Below are positions 44,164-55,266 of a stretch of 64,000 nucleotides of DNA, in pieces. Made by a program: the position numbers and the translations under genes. Under the pieces are notes generated by a model. That model searched no databases and was not told the origin of the DNA. It saw nothing but the letters and a program-made list of their open reading frames with translations. Location: the NCBI GenBank assembly GCA_947650365.1, contig CANTAL010000023.1, positions 1,061,501 to 1,125,500 on the forward strand. The letters are read 5' to 3'. The stretch is from Chamaelirium japonicum (taxonomy: Eukaryota; Streptophyta; Magnoliopsida; Liliales; Melanthiaceae). How positions within the stretch are numbered: position 1 is the stretch's first letter; each line of letters starts with the position of its first letter.

Positions 44164-44169
44164 CAATCA
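44161..44169 (+). promoter_or_regulatory. Copy B gag/pol UAG with readthrough-type context
   Basis: TAG CAATCA, same as E1 and A. Pol continues in frame for more than 300 codons before the first lesion. Confidence 0.65.
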
Positions 44170-47100
44170 AAGGAGATTCCGCTGACCGAACCTCCACCAA
44201 TCGAATGGGAAGCATCACCTTCAATAGAAGAAATCATCCCGATCAACATAGGCAGCGGAGATCTCCCTCGACAAACTTTTATTGGTACCGGTCTTAGCGA
44301 CACAGAAGCGCAAGACATGGTATCCTTCCTCCAGTCCAATATCGACGTCTTCGCATGGTGCTTCGAAGACATGCCTAGGATCAATCCAGAGGACGCTTGT
44401 CATCGACTTGCGATCAAGGAAGAAATGAAGCCTGTCAAGCAAAAGCCACGCACCATCCGACCAGAGCTGCAAGTTGCTGTTCAAGAAGAAATCACCAAGC
44501 TACTCGCAGCAGGTTTTATCCGTGAAGTAGAGTATCCTACTTGGATCTCTAACATTGTTGCTGTTCCAAAGAAGAATGGGAAAGTCAGAGTCTGCATCGA
44601 CTTCACCAACCTCAACAAGGCTTGCCCCAAAGATCCATTCCCCATGCCAAGGATCGATAGACTCGTTGATGCCACTGCTGGCCACGAGCTATTGTCTTTC
44701 ATGGATGGGTATTCTGGATATAATCAAATTCCACTTCATCCAGACGATCAAGAGAAAACTTGCTTCGTGACTAGCCGAGGTCTCTACTGCTACAATGTAA
44801 TGCTGTTCGGCCTCAAAAATGCTGGATCTACCTATCAAAGGCTAGTCACCAAGATGTTCGAAAACCAGATCGATCGCAACGTCGAAGTCTATGTCGATGA
44901 TCTCCTCACCAAGAGCCCCGTGCGAAGCAAGCATCTTTCTGATCTGGAGGAAACCTTTCAAGTTCTTCGAAAATATCGTATGAGGCTCAATCCAGCCAAG
45001 TGTGCCTTCGGTGTTCAATCTGGCAAATTCCTGGGTCATCTTGTGACCAGGAGGGGTATTGAAGCCAATCCCGATCAAATTCGAGCTATCCTCGACATGC
45101 CATCACCTACTAATCGAAAAGAAGTTCAACGTCTCACTGGGAGGTTAGCAGCACTCAATTGATTCATCTCAAAGTCTTCAGACAAGTGCAAGCCACTCTT
45201 CGACAAACTACGAAAGGCGGATACTTCAGGGTGGAGTTCAACTTGTGAAGAAGCTTTTCAAAGCATCAAGAAATATCTGGTGCAAGCTCCTATTCTGACT
45301 GCTCCACTTCCAAAAGAAGACTTGTGGCTCTACCTCGCCGTGACCGATCAAGCAATCAGCGCGGTCCTGGTCAGTAAGAGAGAAGGTGTTGAACATCCAG
45401 TCTATTATATCAGCCACACTCTTCTTCCAGCGGAAACTCGCTACTCAAAAACTGAGAAGGTCATCCTGGCCTTGCTCACTGCGTCGCGTCGTCTCCAACC
45501 ATACTTCGTCTCTCACCAGATCACTGTCATTTTAGAACACTCGCTCAAAGATATCATTGACAAAGCTGGTCGAGCTGGTCGAATGACCAAATGGGTGATC
45601 GAAATGAGCTCCCTGGGGATTCAGTTCGAATCTCACACTTCTATCAAAGGCCAAGCTATTGCTGATTTTCTAGCTGATTTTCCAGTTGAAGACCCCATCA
45701 CTTGGGAAGAAGATGTCGACATGCGCTTGGAAGATGAGGACAATACTCCGATCAATCTTGCAACAAAAATTGATCCAAATCTCGAAGCTACTGCTACAAC
45801 TCCTCCATGGAAGCTTTATACTGATGGAGCTTCAAGTTCGATCGGTTCGGGAACTGGGATAGTCTTAATATCCCCCGAACTTGATCATCTCCAGAAGGCC
45901 ACTCTCCTTGGGTTTAATGCCACCAACAACGAAGCTGAATACGAAGCACTCATTTCCGGACTCGAAATGGCAGAATCTCTGGGGGTAGATCGAATCATCG
46001 TCTACAGCGACTCCCAGTTGATCATAAGGCAAATCAATGGGGAGTACACCGCTCGAGAAGAAAGAATGCAACTCTACTTGGCCTTAGTACGACGTCTTCA
46101 ACAACGTTTTACTGGCGCTAAATTCATTCAAATCCCCAGAGCAGAGAACCGAGAAATAGATGCCTTAGCCAATGCTGCCTCAGTTCTTGGAGACTCAATC
46201 GGAGGAAGGCAAATACAGATCGATTATCAAGAAGTGCCCAAGACCACCCCCGATCAACAGATCCTTACTACTACAAAAGGATCTGGGGGTGGAGATCAGC
46301 TTGAAGACTGGAGACAATCAATTTTCGACTTCTTCAAGCATGGCAAAATGCCTGAAGATCCAAATCAAGCCCGAAGAGTTCAAAGGAAGCTCCCATGCTA
46401 CATTCTACAAGGAGAAGATCTATACTTCAAATCTCACAACGGGATGTTGCTCAAGTGCCTTGGTCCCGAGCAAGCACAAGCAATCCTGATTGATATCCAC
46501 TCTGGAGCTTGTGGAAATCATTCATGAGGAATATCTCTTGAAGCCAAGACGAAACTGCAAGGGTACTACTGGCCGACAATGGCAAGGGATGCTCAACAAG
46601 TTGTTCAAAGATTCGAGCCTTGCCAACGGCATGCTCGAGCTATCCATCTCCCTGCAGATGAACTTCATCAACTGTCAAGTCCCTGGCCTTTCCATCAATG
46701 GGGGTTAGATTTCTTAGGCCCTTTCCCTCCGACTCCGAGCAAGAAAAAATATCTATTGCTGGCCACCGATTACTTCACCAAATGGGTTGAAGCTGTGCCC
46801 CTCTTCCGAGAGACTGACGACGAAGTGATCAAATTCATTCGGCACAACATCTTCTCAAGGTTCGGCACACCTCAAGTTCTTGTTGCTGACAATGGAGCTC
46901 AATTTGACTCCGACAAATTCCGAGAGTTCTGTCTGAACAACGGTATCAAGCTATTCTATTCAACTCCGAGGTACCCTCAATGCAATGGCCAAGCAGAAGC
47001 CTCCAATAGAGCTATTCTTGGTATACTCAAGAAGAAACTCAACGACAAGAAAGGATTGTGGGAACAGGTCCTACCTGAAGTTCTTTGGGGGTATCGCACA

Positions 47101-47544
47101 ACTCCGAGAAGATCAACAGGGTTCTCACCCTTCCGTCTAACATATGGATCGGAAGCAGTACTCCCAACAGAAAACATATCAAGTACTCCTAAGACCAAGG
47201 CAGTTGAAGGAGAAATCAACGAAGAACTTCGAATCAATGATCTAGACTTCTCAGAAGAACTACGAGATCAAGCCTCCCTTCGTGTGGCCAAATATCAACA
47301 GAAGATCAAACGAGCATATGATGAGAAAGTCCACAAGAGACAATTCCCGGTGGGCAGTCTAGTTCTCAGAGCAGTCTTCTACAACACCAAAGAGCACAGC
47401 AGTGGGAAGCTTGCTCCCAACTGGGAAGGTCCATACATTGTTGAATCAGTAGGAGGTAAAGGTTCTTACAGATTGATCTCGCCAGAAGGAGATAGATTGC
47501 CTCGAGCTTGGAATTCTAGACACCTCAAGTTGTTCTATCCGTAA
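44164..47544 (+). pseudogene. pol: Copy B pol with two premature stops
   Basis: Same frame throughout. RT has YVDD at 44889-44900. TGA at 45160-45162 (CGA in A) ends the first piece after GRLAALN. RNase H begins near 45810 (LYTDGAS); its READAL motif reads REIDAL. A second TGA at 46525-46527 (GGA in A) lies in the integrase finger. The finger's first Cys (CEPC) is Phe (46612-46614). The DDE core (Asp near 46705, Asp near 46889, Glu near 46995) and GPYIV end are intact. Pieces: 44164-45162, 45163-46527, 46528-47544. Confidence 0.92.
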
Positions 47545-48152
47545 TGTAAATTCTGTGATAAATAAAGTTCTCTTTCAAGAGTTCAAATATGCAAGTGTTC
47601 AGTTTTTCAATTCAAGTTCTGAAGCAGATTCAAGTTATCCGTATTCAAATTACCAGGTCTTTTAACAAGTTTGGGAGTTAGAGTTGCGACTCAACCCCTT
47701 ACTAGCAAATGTTAAAAACTGATCATATTCAAGTTACCAAGTCTTTTAACAAGTTTGGGTGTTAGAGTCGCGACTCAACCCCTTACTGGCAAATGTTAAA
47801 CTGACTTTCAAATTTCAAATATTCAATTTCAATCAATTTCTACATCGTTTAACAGGTTTGGGTGCTTGAGTTGCGACTCAACCCCTCACATTCAAGTGTT
47901 ATACGAATTCAAGTTTAATTTTCAAAGTTACTATAAGTTTGGGTAATTGAGTTGCGACTCGACCCCTTACATTCAAAAGATTGTATCTATTCTAATGCTA
48001 TTAAGATCATGATAGTCAAAGGCATTCAACTCAAGAGACATCCAATTTTCAAACACCAAGAGAATCTTCTATTATCAAAATATGTCAGATACAAGAGTGA
48101 GCTGCTACATTTCAAAAGTTTACAAGTACAACAACGAAGAAGGAGAAAAGTC
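47545..48152 (+). promoter_or_regulatory. Convergent 3' region of copy B
   Basis: Nearly identical to 37566-38173: AATAAA at 47561-47566 and four GAGT(T/C)GCGACTC elements between about 47680 and 47960. No ORF. Confidence 0.6.
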
Positions 48153-50916
48153 TCAAGGCTTGGCCACGCTCTTCGCATGCGACTTCTCCCCCTCTGATCC
48201 AGGACGAGCTTTGCTCGCCACTGATGCCTTAGAGGATCGGACACTGGCAACATGGACCCTGAGCGCTTCTGCTGCCTTCTCAGCTGTTTCTCTGTAGCTC
48301 TGGCATTCACTCCGCATGTGCTCCAGCTCCTTCTTGTGGGTCTCATCCTTTGCTGCTGAAGTAGCAATTTGAGCCTCCAGCTCCTTTATTTTGGCCACGC
48401 GGTCGAAACCCAAGTTCTCGATCCTGAAGAATCGAGTCTTCAATTCTTCAAGCTCGTGACCCCGAGCTTCATAACCATTCTGCCAGCCCTTGCTCTCCAA
48501 CTTTTCCTTGCGAAGGGCCTCGGTCTTGGCCTTTAAAGCCTCTTTCTTTGATTTCAGAGACTCCTTCAGCTGATCTCTCTCAGCGCTTACAGCCTCCAGT
48601 GCAGCAGTCAAACGAGATATTTCAGCTGAAGCTTCTTTCGCCCCTGCCTTCATGGAAAGCTTGGTCGCGACATTCAAAACTGCCGAGTTCTGCACAAGAA
48701 CAAAAGAGTTAGAATTATTATGAAGATACAACTCAGATGATCGATCGAGCAGATGCACCTACCACCAGATCTAGTCTGTCAAAAGCTTCATCCAGAGTAG
48801 CCCCCGGGAGGTTGCAGAGTTTTCTGATCACAGCAGTGGGGTGGTTGATGTCAACGTCACCCAAACTTTTCATCATCGGAGTTGAGCCAACAGGTGCACC
48901 TGCAATCAATGGGAGACCAAAGTGTTAGATTATTTTCGAGCTTCAAAGACAAGACATTCAAGGCAAGTTAGAGCGATTACCTGAGGCCTCAACCCTCGGC
49001 TCCTTACCCTTCTGGCGATCGGAGCCACCCTGAGGAGTCGATTTCTCCTGAATAGGGGTTGGCGCTGGTTGAGGTTGAGGAGCCCCATCACCCACTCGAC
49101 TTCCCCTCTCCAAATGAGTAGGGGGAGAAGCATTCCTAGGAGGTGAGGCTCTCCCTTCCTCTTGTGACCCACCTGGCTGGATGAGTCCCGCCACCATGGC
49201 TTCCACCTCCTTAGCCAGAGAGCGAGAAGGGGGTGTGGGTTGCTCAACCTCCAGACCCCCGCTCGTTGTCGCTCCTTCAATGCGAAGAGCTTCAGGATGA
49301 ATTTGATCAAGGGGCGTGGGGTTGCTTCCAACCCCACCACTCCTCGATAATTTTATTTTGAGGCGCATCGGCCTCTTCAAATCGTCGAACCGATAGGTGG
49401 GAACCGCCTTTGGGCCATCACCTTCTGTGTCGAGAACTTCTTCCATTTGACGGGCTTTAACCTCATCAATGGGAATAGGAATTGAGTCTTCTCCTGTTGC
49501 ACCACCAGTGGGGGTGGGAGGAATTTCTTCCTCACCACCCCCATTCTCGCCATCTCCACCAGAGGGGGTGGAAGACAGATCGTCCTCGCCGTCCCCGTCC
49601 TCGTATTCATCATTACCACTATTGTCGTGGCTGACATTCTCAGTTTCTTCATCTTCCTCAACGCTCCCCTTCTTTTCTTCTTCTTCATCTTCATTCTTCT
49701 TCCCTTGGTCTTCATCTCCCTTTTTCTTGCTAAGGGTTTTTCTCTTCTTCTTCGCTGGGCCTCTTTGTATCACCAGCTTCTCATCCACTGTAGGCAATTG
49801 GCGCCTTGCCGTATAGATTTTCTTCTCGGCCCGAACCTTCCGGATAATCTTACCCGTATGAGGGTCTTCCTCATAGTCAGAATATAGGACTTCATTGTCC
49901 TTATATCTATCCTTTGATCGGTGGAGGAGATTGGCCTTGCCATATCTCACAGGACAGTTGGAGACCTGTTTCCACGACCTGGTTCCACAGGTCAACTCGA
50001 GAAATAAATTATCGATAGCTCCAGCCCTCTCGGACGTCCAGGCGAAGATGCCCCCCTCGCAGTACATCTTCACAGCATCGTGCACGCTGTCTCGGGGGGT
50101 GTCGGGTACTGAGATGTGTGTCCATGCACCAGAAACAGAAATGGGCCAATCTGTGTACAATTTGTCCGAAGGGACCATATCAGTTAGCGGGCGCAGCGGT
50201 GACACACCGGTCAAATTGTAGAATGGGCTGTCCCTTCTATAAGCCCATCGATAGTGGAAGAAAAAATATCCTAACTCGATCCGGGCAACTCCTTCTGGGA
50301 TGCTGGAGTAGCACGCCTTCAAGTCTTCCTGGAAATCTGACTCTACGCAGCAGAATGCGTAGATAATTCTCCAAGCGTTCCCAGTGACCTGACCCGGGCA
50401 GAGGCCGGAAGTGTTCAGTAGCCTTGCCGCGAAGGGTGGCAACGGGAGACGCAGACCGCAGTTGAGTTGGCCGATGGTCACAATGGTTCCCATGACCTTC
50501 TCGTTACTGGCGTAGCTGGTGAAGACGGTCTTCTTGTCGATACCAAAAGCAGTCTGGATGCTAGGGAGTGAAGGCTGCGCCGACTTCCCTTCTGTGAAAT
50601 AAGAGAGCAATGTTTGCCACTTCTTCCTTTTCGAATCTGTGAACTCACCGCCGGTATTATACATATACTCCGTTTCCTCATATAGAGGCATGAGAGGGCC
50701 CAGAACAAATTTTACTTTAGGGATGAACTCTGGCCTTGATGGCGCCGAGGCAAACCCTACTCCTTGGTGTCTTTTACCCAGCTGTCCAAGTTCGACAAGC
50801 GCAGCCTTGCCCTTGCCGCGGCCGCCCTTTGGAGAGGATGGAACCTCAACAATCTCCTTCCCCTTCCTCTTCGAAGGGACCCCGCCTGACTTCTTCGAAC
50901 TGCCAGAGGAAGCCAT
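48153..50916 (-). CDS. Copy B antisense gene, 3 exons, intact (869 aa)
   Basis: Exons 50916-48981, 48899-48763 and 48689-48153, with the same splice sites as copy A. One codon is missing relative to A (EGEVARIE reads EGVARIE), and the frame is open throughout. Domains as in A: gypsy-type transposon N-terminal domain, KKKRK motif, acidic tract, EEEIPPTPT repeats, coiled-coil C-terminus. Differences from A are scattered substitutions. It converges with pol B. Alternative view: an in-frame extension upstream to 51048 exists but is not shared with E1. Confidence 0.8.
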
Positions 50917-51019
50917 TTGACCGATCAAACAAAAACAGAGAACAAGAGGTCGAGAGCAACAGAGTCTAAACTTCGAAAAATTTTGGAAGCGTGAGGCGAA
51001 ATGACAGCCGGTGAAGTCT

Positions 51020-51106
51020 TTTGTACCCAGGGTAAAACAGGTGCACAAATCGAGAAGACACGTGTCTTCACTGTATCAAATCACGTGTTTTTGTAGGTAC
51101 ACGTGG
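51020..51106 (-). promoter_or_regulatory. Putative promoter of copy B antisense gene (three CACGTG)
   Basis: CACGTG at 51059-51064, 51082-51087 and 51100-51105, with TACAAAAG at the TATA position as in A. Confidence 0.5.
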
Positions 51107-51361
51107 CATCCATCCGTAGCAAGCGCAAAATCAGGCGAACCGTCGGACCAGACGAAACGTCGGACCTATCGGTCCACGTGAACCAACGGTCCAAGCAAGT
51201 CACCGGTCTGAGTAAACCGGATCGCCGGTTCAAAGCCATATTCAAACCAACCAAAGATTCAAAACAGGAAGGATCAAGCTCCATCAATGTTCGAAACTCT
51301 GCCAAAAGATCGAAGAACAAAGCAGTAAAATTTCTCTGAAGGGCAGATTCAAAACTTTGAA

Positions 51362-52680
51362 TTAATCAGTCAAATTTCTACTGGATCTGGCAAAAAACCA
51401 AGGTTTTTTGCCGATCACTCGAACCTTGACCGGATAATTTTTGACCGATCGGACAAACTTGTCCGATCGGCGAAAATCATTCGATCGGTCAAATTTCTAC
51501 TGGATCTGGCAAAAAACCAAGGTTTTTTGCCGATCACTCAAACCTTGACCGGATAATTTTTAACCGATCGGACAAACTTGTCCGATCGGCGAAAATCATT
51601 CGATCGGTCAAATTTCTACTGGATCTGGCAAAAAACCAAGGTTTTTTGCCGATCACTTGAACCTTGACCGGATAATTTTTGACCGATCGGACAAACTTGT
51701 CCGATCGGCGAAAATCATTCGATCGGTCAAATTTCTACTGGATCTGGCAAAAAACCAAGGTTTTTTGCCGATCACTCGAACCTTGACCGGATAATTTTTG
51801 ACCGATCGGACAAACTTATCCGATCGGCGAAAATCATTCGATCGGTCAAATTTCTACTGGATCTGGCAAAAAACCAAGGTTTTTTGCCGATCACTCGGAC
51901 CTTGACCGGATAATTTTTGACCGATCGGACAAACTTGTCCGATCGGCAAAAATCATTCGATCGGTCAAATTTCTACTGGATCTGGCAAAAAACCAAGGTT
52001 TTTTGCCGATCACTCGAACCTTGACCGGATAATTTTTGACCGATCGGACAAACTTGTCCGATCGGCAAAAATCATTCGATCGGTCAAATTTCTACTGGAT
52101 CTGGCAAAAAACCAAGGTTTTTTGCCGATCACTCGAACCTTGACCGGATAATTTTTGACCGATCGGACAAACTTGTCCGATCGGCGAAAATCATTCGATC
52201 GGTCAAATTTCTACTGGATCTGGCAAAAAACCAAGGTTTTTTGCCGATCACTCGGACCTTGACCGGATAATTTTTGACCGATCGGACAAACTTGTCCGAT
52301 CGGCAAAAATCATTCGATCGGTCAAATTTCTACTAGATCTGGCAAAAAACCAAGGTTTTTTGCCGATCACTCGAACCTTGACCGGATAATTTTTGACCGA
52401 TCGGACAAACTTGTCCGATCGGCAAAAATCATTCGATCGGTCAAATTTCTACTGGATCTGGCAAAAAACCAAGGTTTTTTGCCGATCGCTCGGACCTTGA
52501 CCGGATAATTTTTGACCGATCGGACAAACTTGTCCGATCGGCAAAAATCATTCGATCGGTCAAATTTCTTCTGGATCTGGTAAACAAGCAAGGTTTTTTG
52601 CCGATCACTCGAACCATGATCGAATAATTTTTTACCGATCGGATAAACTTGTCCGATCGGCAAAAATCAACCGATCGGTC
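51362..52680. repeat. 119-bp tandem array, about 11 copies
   Basis: CAAATTTCTACTGG recurs at 51371, 51490, 51609, 51728, 51847, 51966, 52085, 52204, 52323, 52442 and 52561, exactly every 119 bp. Units contain inverted segments (AAAAAACCAAGGTTTTTT; TTTTTGACCGATCGGACAAA with CTTGTCCGATCGGC). Copies are very similar, so the array is young or homogenised. Spacers of unrelated sequence are absent. Confidence 0.93.
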
Positions 52681-52957
52681 AAAATTCCTACTGGATCGGT
52701 CAAAAAACCATGTTTTTTGACCGATCACCCGATTCTTGACCGGTTGAATTTTGACCGATCAGTCAAAAATTAACCGATCAGTCAAATTTCAACCGATCGG
52801 TCAAAATTCCTACTGGATCGGTCAAAAAACCTTGTTTTTTGACCGATCACCTGATTCTTGACCGGTTGAATTTTGACCGATCGGTCAAAATTTGACCGAT
52901 CGGTCAAAATTGACCGATCGGTCAAATTTAACCGATCAGTCTATTTTTTCGCTAACA
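52681..52957. repeat. Two ~122-bp units and an 18-bp palindromic array next to the LTR
   Basis: TCAAAATTCCTACTGG recurs at about 52679 and 52801 (period 122). From about 52865 to 52945 TTGACCGATCGGTCAA-type modules repeat every 17-18 bp. The order (119, 122, 18 bp toward the LTR) mirrors E1 (118, 154, 18 bp). Confidence 0.85.
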
Positions 52958-53040
52958 TTCGACAAAGCTCCTCTGTATGTGTGACAGGGGGTCGTTAACT
53001 TTGCACCACGAATCCAAGCCAGCCAGATGATCTCTAGCTA

Positions 53041-53056
53041 ACTTGGAGGGGGTAAC
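53041..53056 (+). other. Polypurine tract of copy B
   Basis: ACTTGGAGGGGGTAAC directly before the right LTR; homologous to the E1 tract. Confidence 0.78.
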
Positions 53057-53844
53057 TGTGGGTGCAAATTTTGGCAAGAAAGTCTGCAAACAGCGGGACC
53101 CACCGGCCCTGCCTGGTGGGCCCCCGAGTACCACAGCGGGACCCACCGGCCCTGCCTGGTGGGCCCCCGAGTACCACAGCGGGACCCACCGGCCCTGCCT
53201 GGTGGGCCCCCGAGTACCACAGCGGGACCCACCGGCCCTGCCTGGTGGGCCCTCGAAGACCACAGCGGGACCCACCAGCTCTGCCTGGTGGGCCCCCCAA
53301 GACAGCAGCGGGACCCACCAGCTCTGCCTGGTGGGCCCCCCAAGACAGTAGCGGGGCCCGCCAGCTTTACCTGAAGAATCCCCAGATGCTGCAGCAGAAA
53401 CCGCCATTTAACCCAGAATTCCCACCAGAGAATCCTATAAATAGCAGAGCCTTCGAATGTAAAAGGATCGATTCTGAAGAAATCGAATTCTCAGTTCTAA
53501 AACCAGAGCTCTGAGATTTCCAACTTCCCATCTTCCACCTCTCTTTGATCTTCTTTTTCTCTCGAAGAGATCAGTGTTTACAGTGATACTCGGCCTGTCG
53601 AGATCACTCCAGCATAAGTGTTAGTGAATTCGGGTTGCTCCCTATAGCACGGAGACGTAGGCTTCGGCTGAACTCCGAGATCAATCTCTTGTGTCAAACT
53701 CTCTCTGATTGCCTCTCTGTTTACATATCGACAGAGGTAACTTCAACTTCAATCAACAGATCGATCAACGATCTCCTCGAATCGAACCTTCAATTGACTG
53801 GTGCTGCGAGAATCTTCGGGTCGGCACGAAGATTTTCCCCCACA
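53057..53844 (+). repeat. Right LTR of the dimer (788 bp)
   Basis: Nearly identical to 30791-31577; six 43-bp units (about 53090-53350) and TATA box at 53435-53444. Few differences, so both LTRs date from a recent event. Confidence 0.93.
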
Positions 53845-53849
53845 ACGAT

Positions 53850-55261
53850 CATTACGGATCAATACTTTTTCCTTGTCTCACAGCATATTATGAGTTGAAG
53901 AAATAATGCCTAATCGTCCTGTGTTCCGTGAGTGCATCGCACTGGAGCATGGTGGTAGCACAGGACTAAGTGTGTTCACTTAGGGGCAACCCCAGAGTAG
54001 TGTAGAGACATACGATGTTGCCATTATACCATAAGGAGTCCATTCCGTATGTGTGTGTTGCACTAGAACGCAGAATGCGAGTTTAGTAATTTTTACTATG
54101 GGGCACCCCACCTTTTACTAAGGGCACCCTAGTAAATAGTAAAAATACAATTCATCATCCCATGGTGTATTGACTTGTTGCTGATGCCGATGAGGTGCCC
54201 TAAGTGTTAGGGTGCATTATCGTGCACGTAGATGGGCCATACATTGTCCCGCATGAGGTGAACGACCACTAGATGCATGGGGGCATTTTGGTCATTTCAA
54301 AATGTCCCGCATGCCCTAGTGGCCGCCATCCTCACTAGGGCTAGCATGCATGGCCATCAAACTTATAATTAAGGGATTAATTCAGATTTGAATGATTTTG
54401 AATCATCTCCTTAATTGCAACAATTCTAATATGGCAACTAGTAATAAAAAGGGGCATTGAATTTGAGAGTAATGAGGGAGAGAGAGAGGAACGGTTTCAA
54501 ATGACAAGAGAGAGTGAGGGGCACGAATTTTTCATATCTGAAAATGGTGCATCTTTCTCATATTTCCGATGAAGAACCAAAGCCCCTTCGCTTATGGTTC
54601 GGATTTTTGTCATCTCTCTCTCTCGGGTTCATCTCTTCTCTTTCCCTCATCTTCTTCTCCAAGTGTGTGTGTGTGAGATTGATGGAGATCGCTTGCACTC
54701 TGAGGCACTCAGAGATTAGAGTGCAAGGATCCGGGATGATATGTGAGATTGGGTGAATCCGATGAGATTCATTTCTCTCTTGCATGAGGATCCGGCTCGA
54801 GATTGCTGCCCAGATTTTACGGGCAGATCTGTATTGTTTTGATCACTGCAGGAGCTATAGAAGTCCAAATGACTTCAAACCAGTTGTAAACTCTTGGCGT
54901 TGAAGTCTTCTTTCCATAAAATCAAGTTTCGCTCCGTTCTGATGTCGGGATAGAAAGTTACAGCCTTTTCACTGAAGGGTGTTCGTGCAGATCCGAATCT
55001 GTCTTCATCAATATTGAAGCAATTCTTCGCGGTGTTAAATCCCGCACGAAGGTATAACCTACTAACCCCTAGATCTATCATAATGCATACATATGAGATA
55101 TGTTAATCATTTCGATAGATGACTATAGGGGTTCGATTCGTATTTGTTTTATCATTTACGCATATGATTAATATGAATGAAAATTTTAAAATGTACCGCA
55201 CACCGAAACGATCCTCGGGATCAACTCCACCTTCCGCTGCGCCTCCGATATCATTCCAACA
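53850..55261 (+). repeat. Copia 3' LTR, second part
   Basis: Collinear with 23153-24562, ending CCAACA. The right TSD copy of the dimer, ACGAT, is at 53845-53849 and the copia TSD AAAGC follows at 55262-55266. Confidence 0.92.
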
Positions 55262-55266
55262 AAAGC

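Larger units (their letters stand above)
30791..53844 (+). mobile_element. Dimeric Tat-type Ty3/gypsy element: LTR - internal A - LTR stump - internal B - LTR
   Basis: A 23.1-kb insertion bounded by one perfect TSD. Two full LTRs (30791-31577, 53057-53844) enclose two nearly identical internal regions. A (31578-41476) lacks the arrays, PPT and most of a central LTR. B (41540-53056) is complete. The centre keeps only the last 63 bp of an LTR. Same gene plan as E1, but LTR sequence and gene details differ clearly, so it is a sister subfamily. Unequal crossing-over between the two LTRs of one inserted element would give LTR-int-LTR-int-LTR with unchanged outer TSDs; a later deletion then removed most of the middle LTR. 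Confidence 0.88.
22197..55261 (+). mobile_element. Decayed Ty1/copia retrotransposon split by the Tat dimer
   Basis: About 10.0 kb without the nested insertion: LTRs of about 2366 and 2368 bp around a 5272-bp internal region (24563-29834). LTRs begin TGTTAGG and end CCAACA. A PBS for initiator Met tRNA and a PPT (AAGTGGGAGAT) are in place. The internal region shows, in copia order, Gag (UBN2-like), pre-integrase, integrase, RT and RNase H fragments, all broken by stops and frameshifts. The order integrase before RT is diagnostic of Ty1/copia. The coding part looks more decayed than the LTRs, so this copy may have been moved by other elements' proteins, or its genes decayed before the LTRs were last made identical. 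Confidence 0.9.

Noticed and set aside
51362..52680. CRISPR-like regular array
   Set aside because: Unit and spacer are both repeated every 119 bp; there are no unique spacers, and the context is a plant retrotransposon.
30791..53844. Two separate nested insertions instead of one dimer
   Set aside because: No TSD or empty-site break at the A/B junction, only a 63-bp LTR stump; a single TSD pair brackets the whole.
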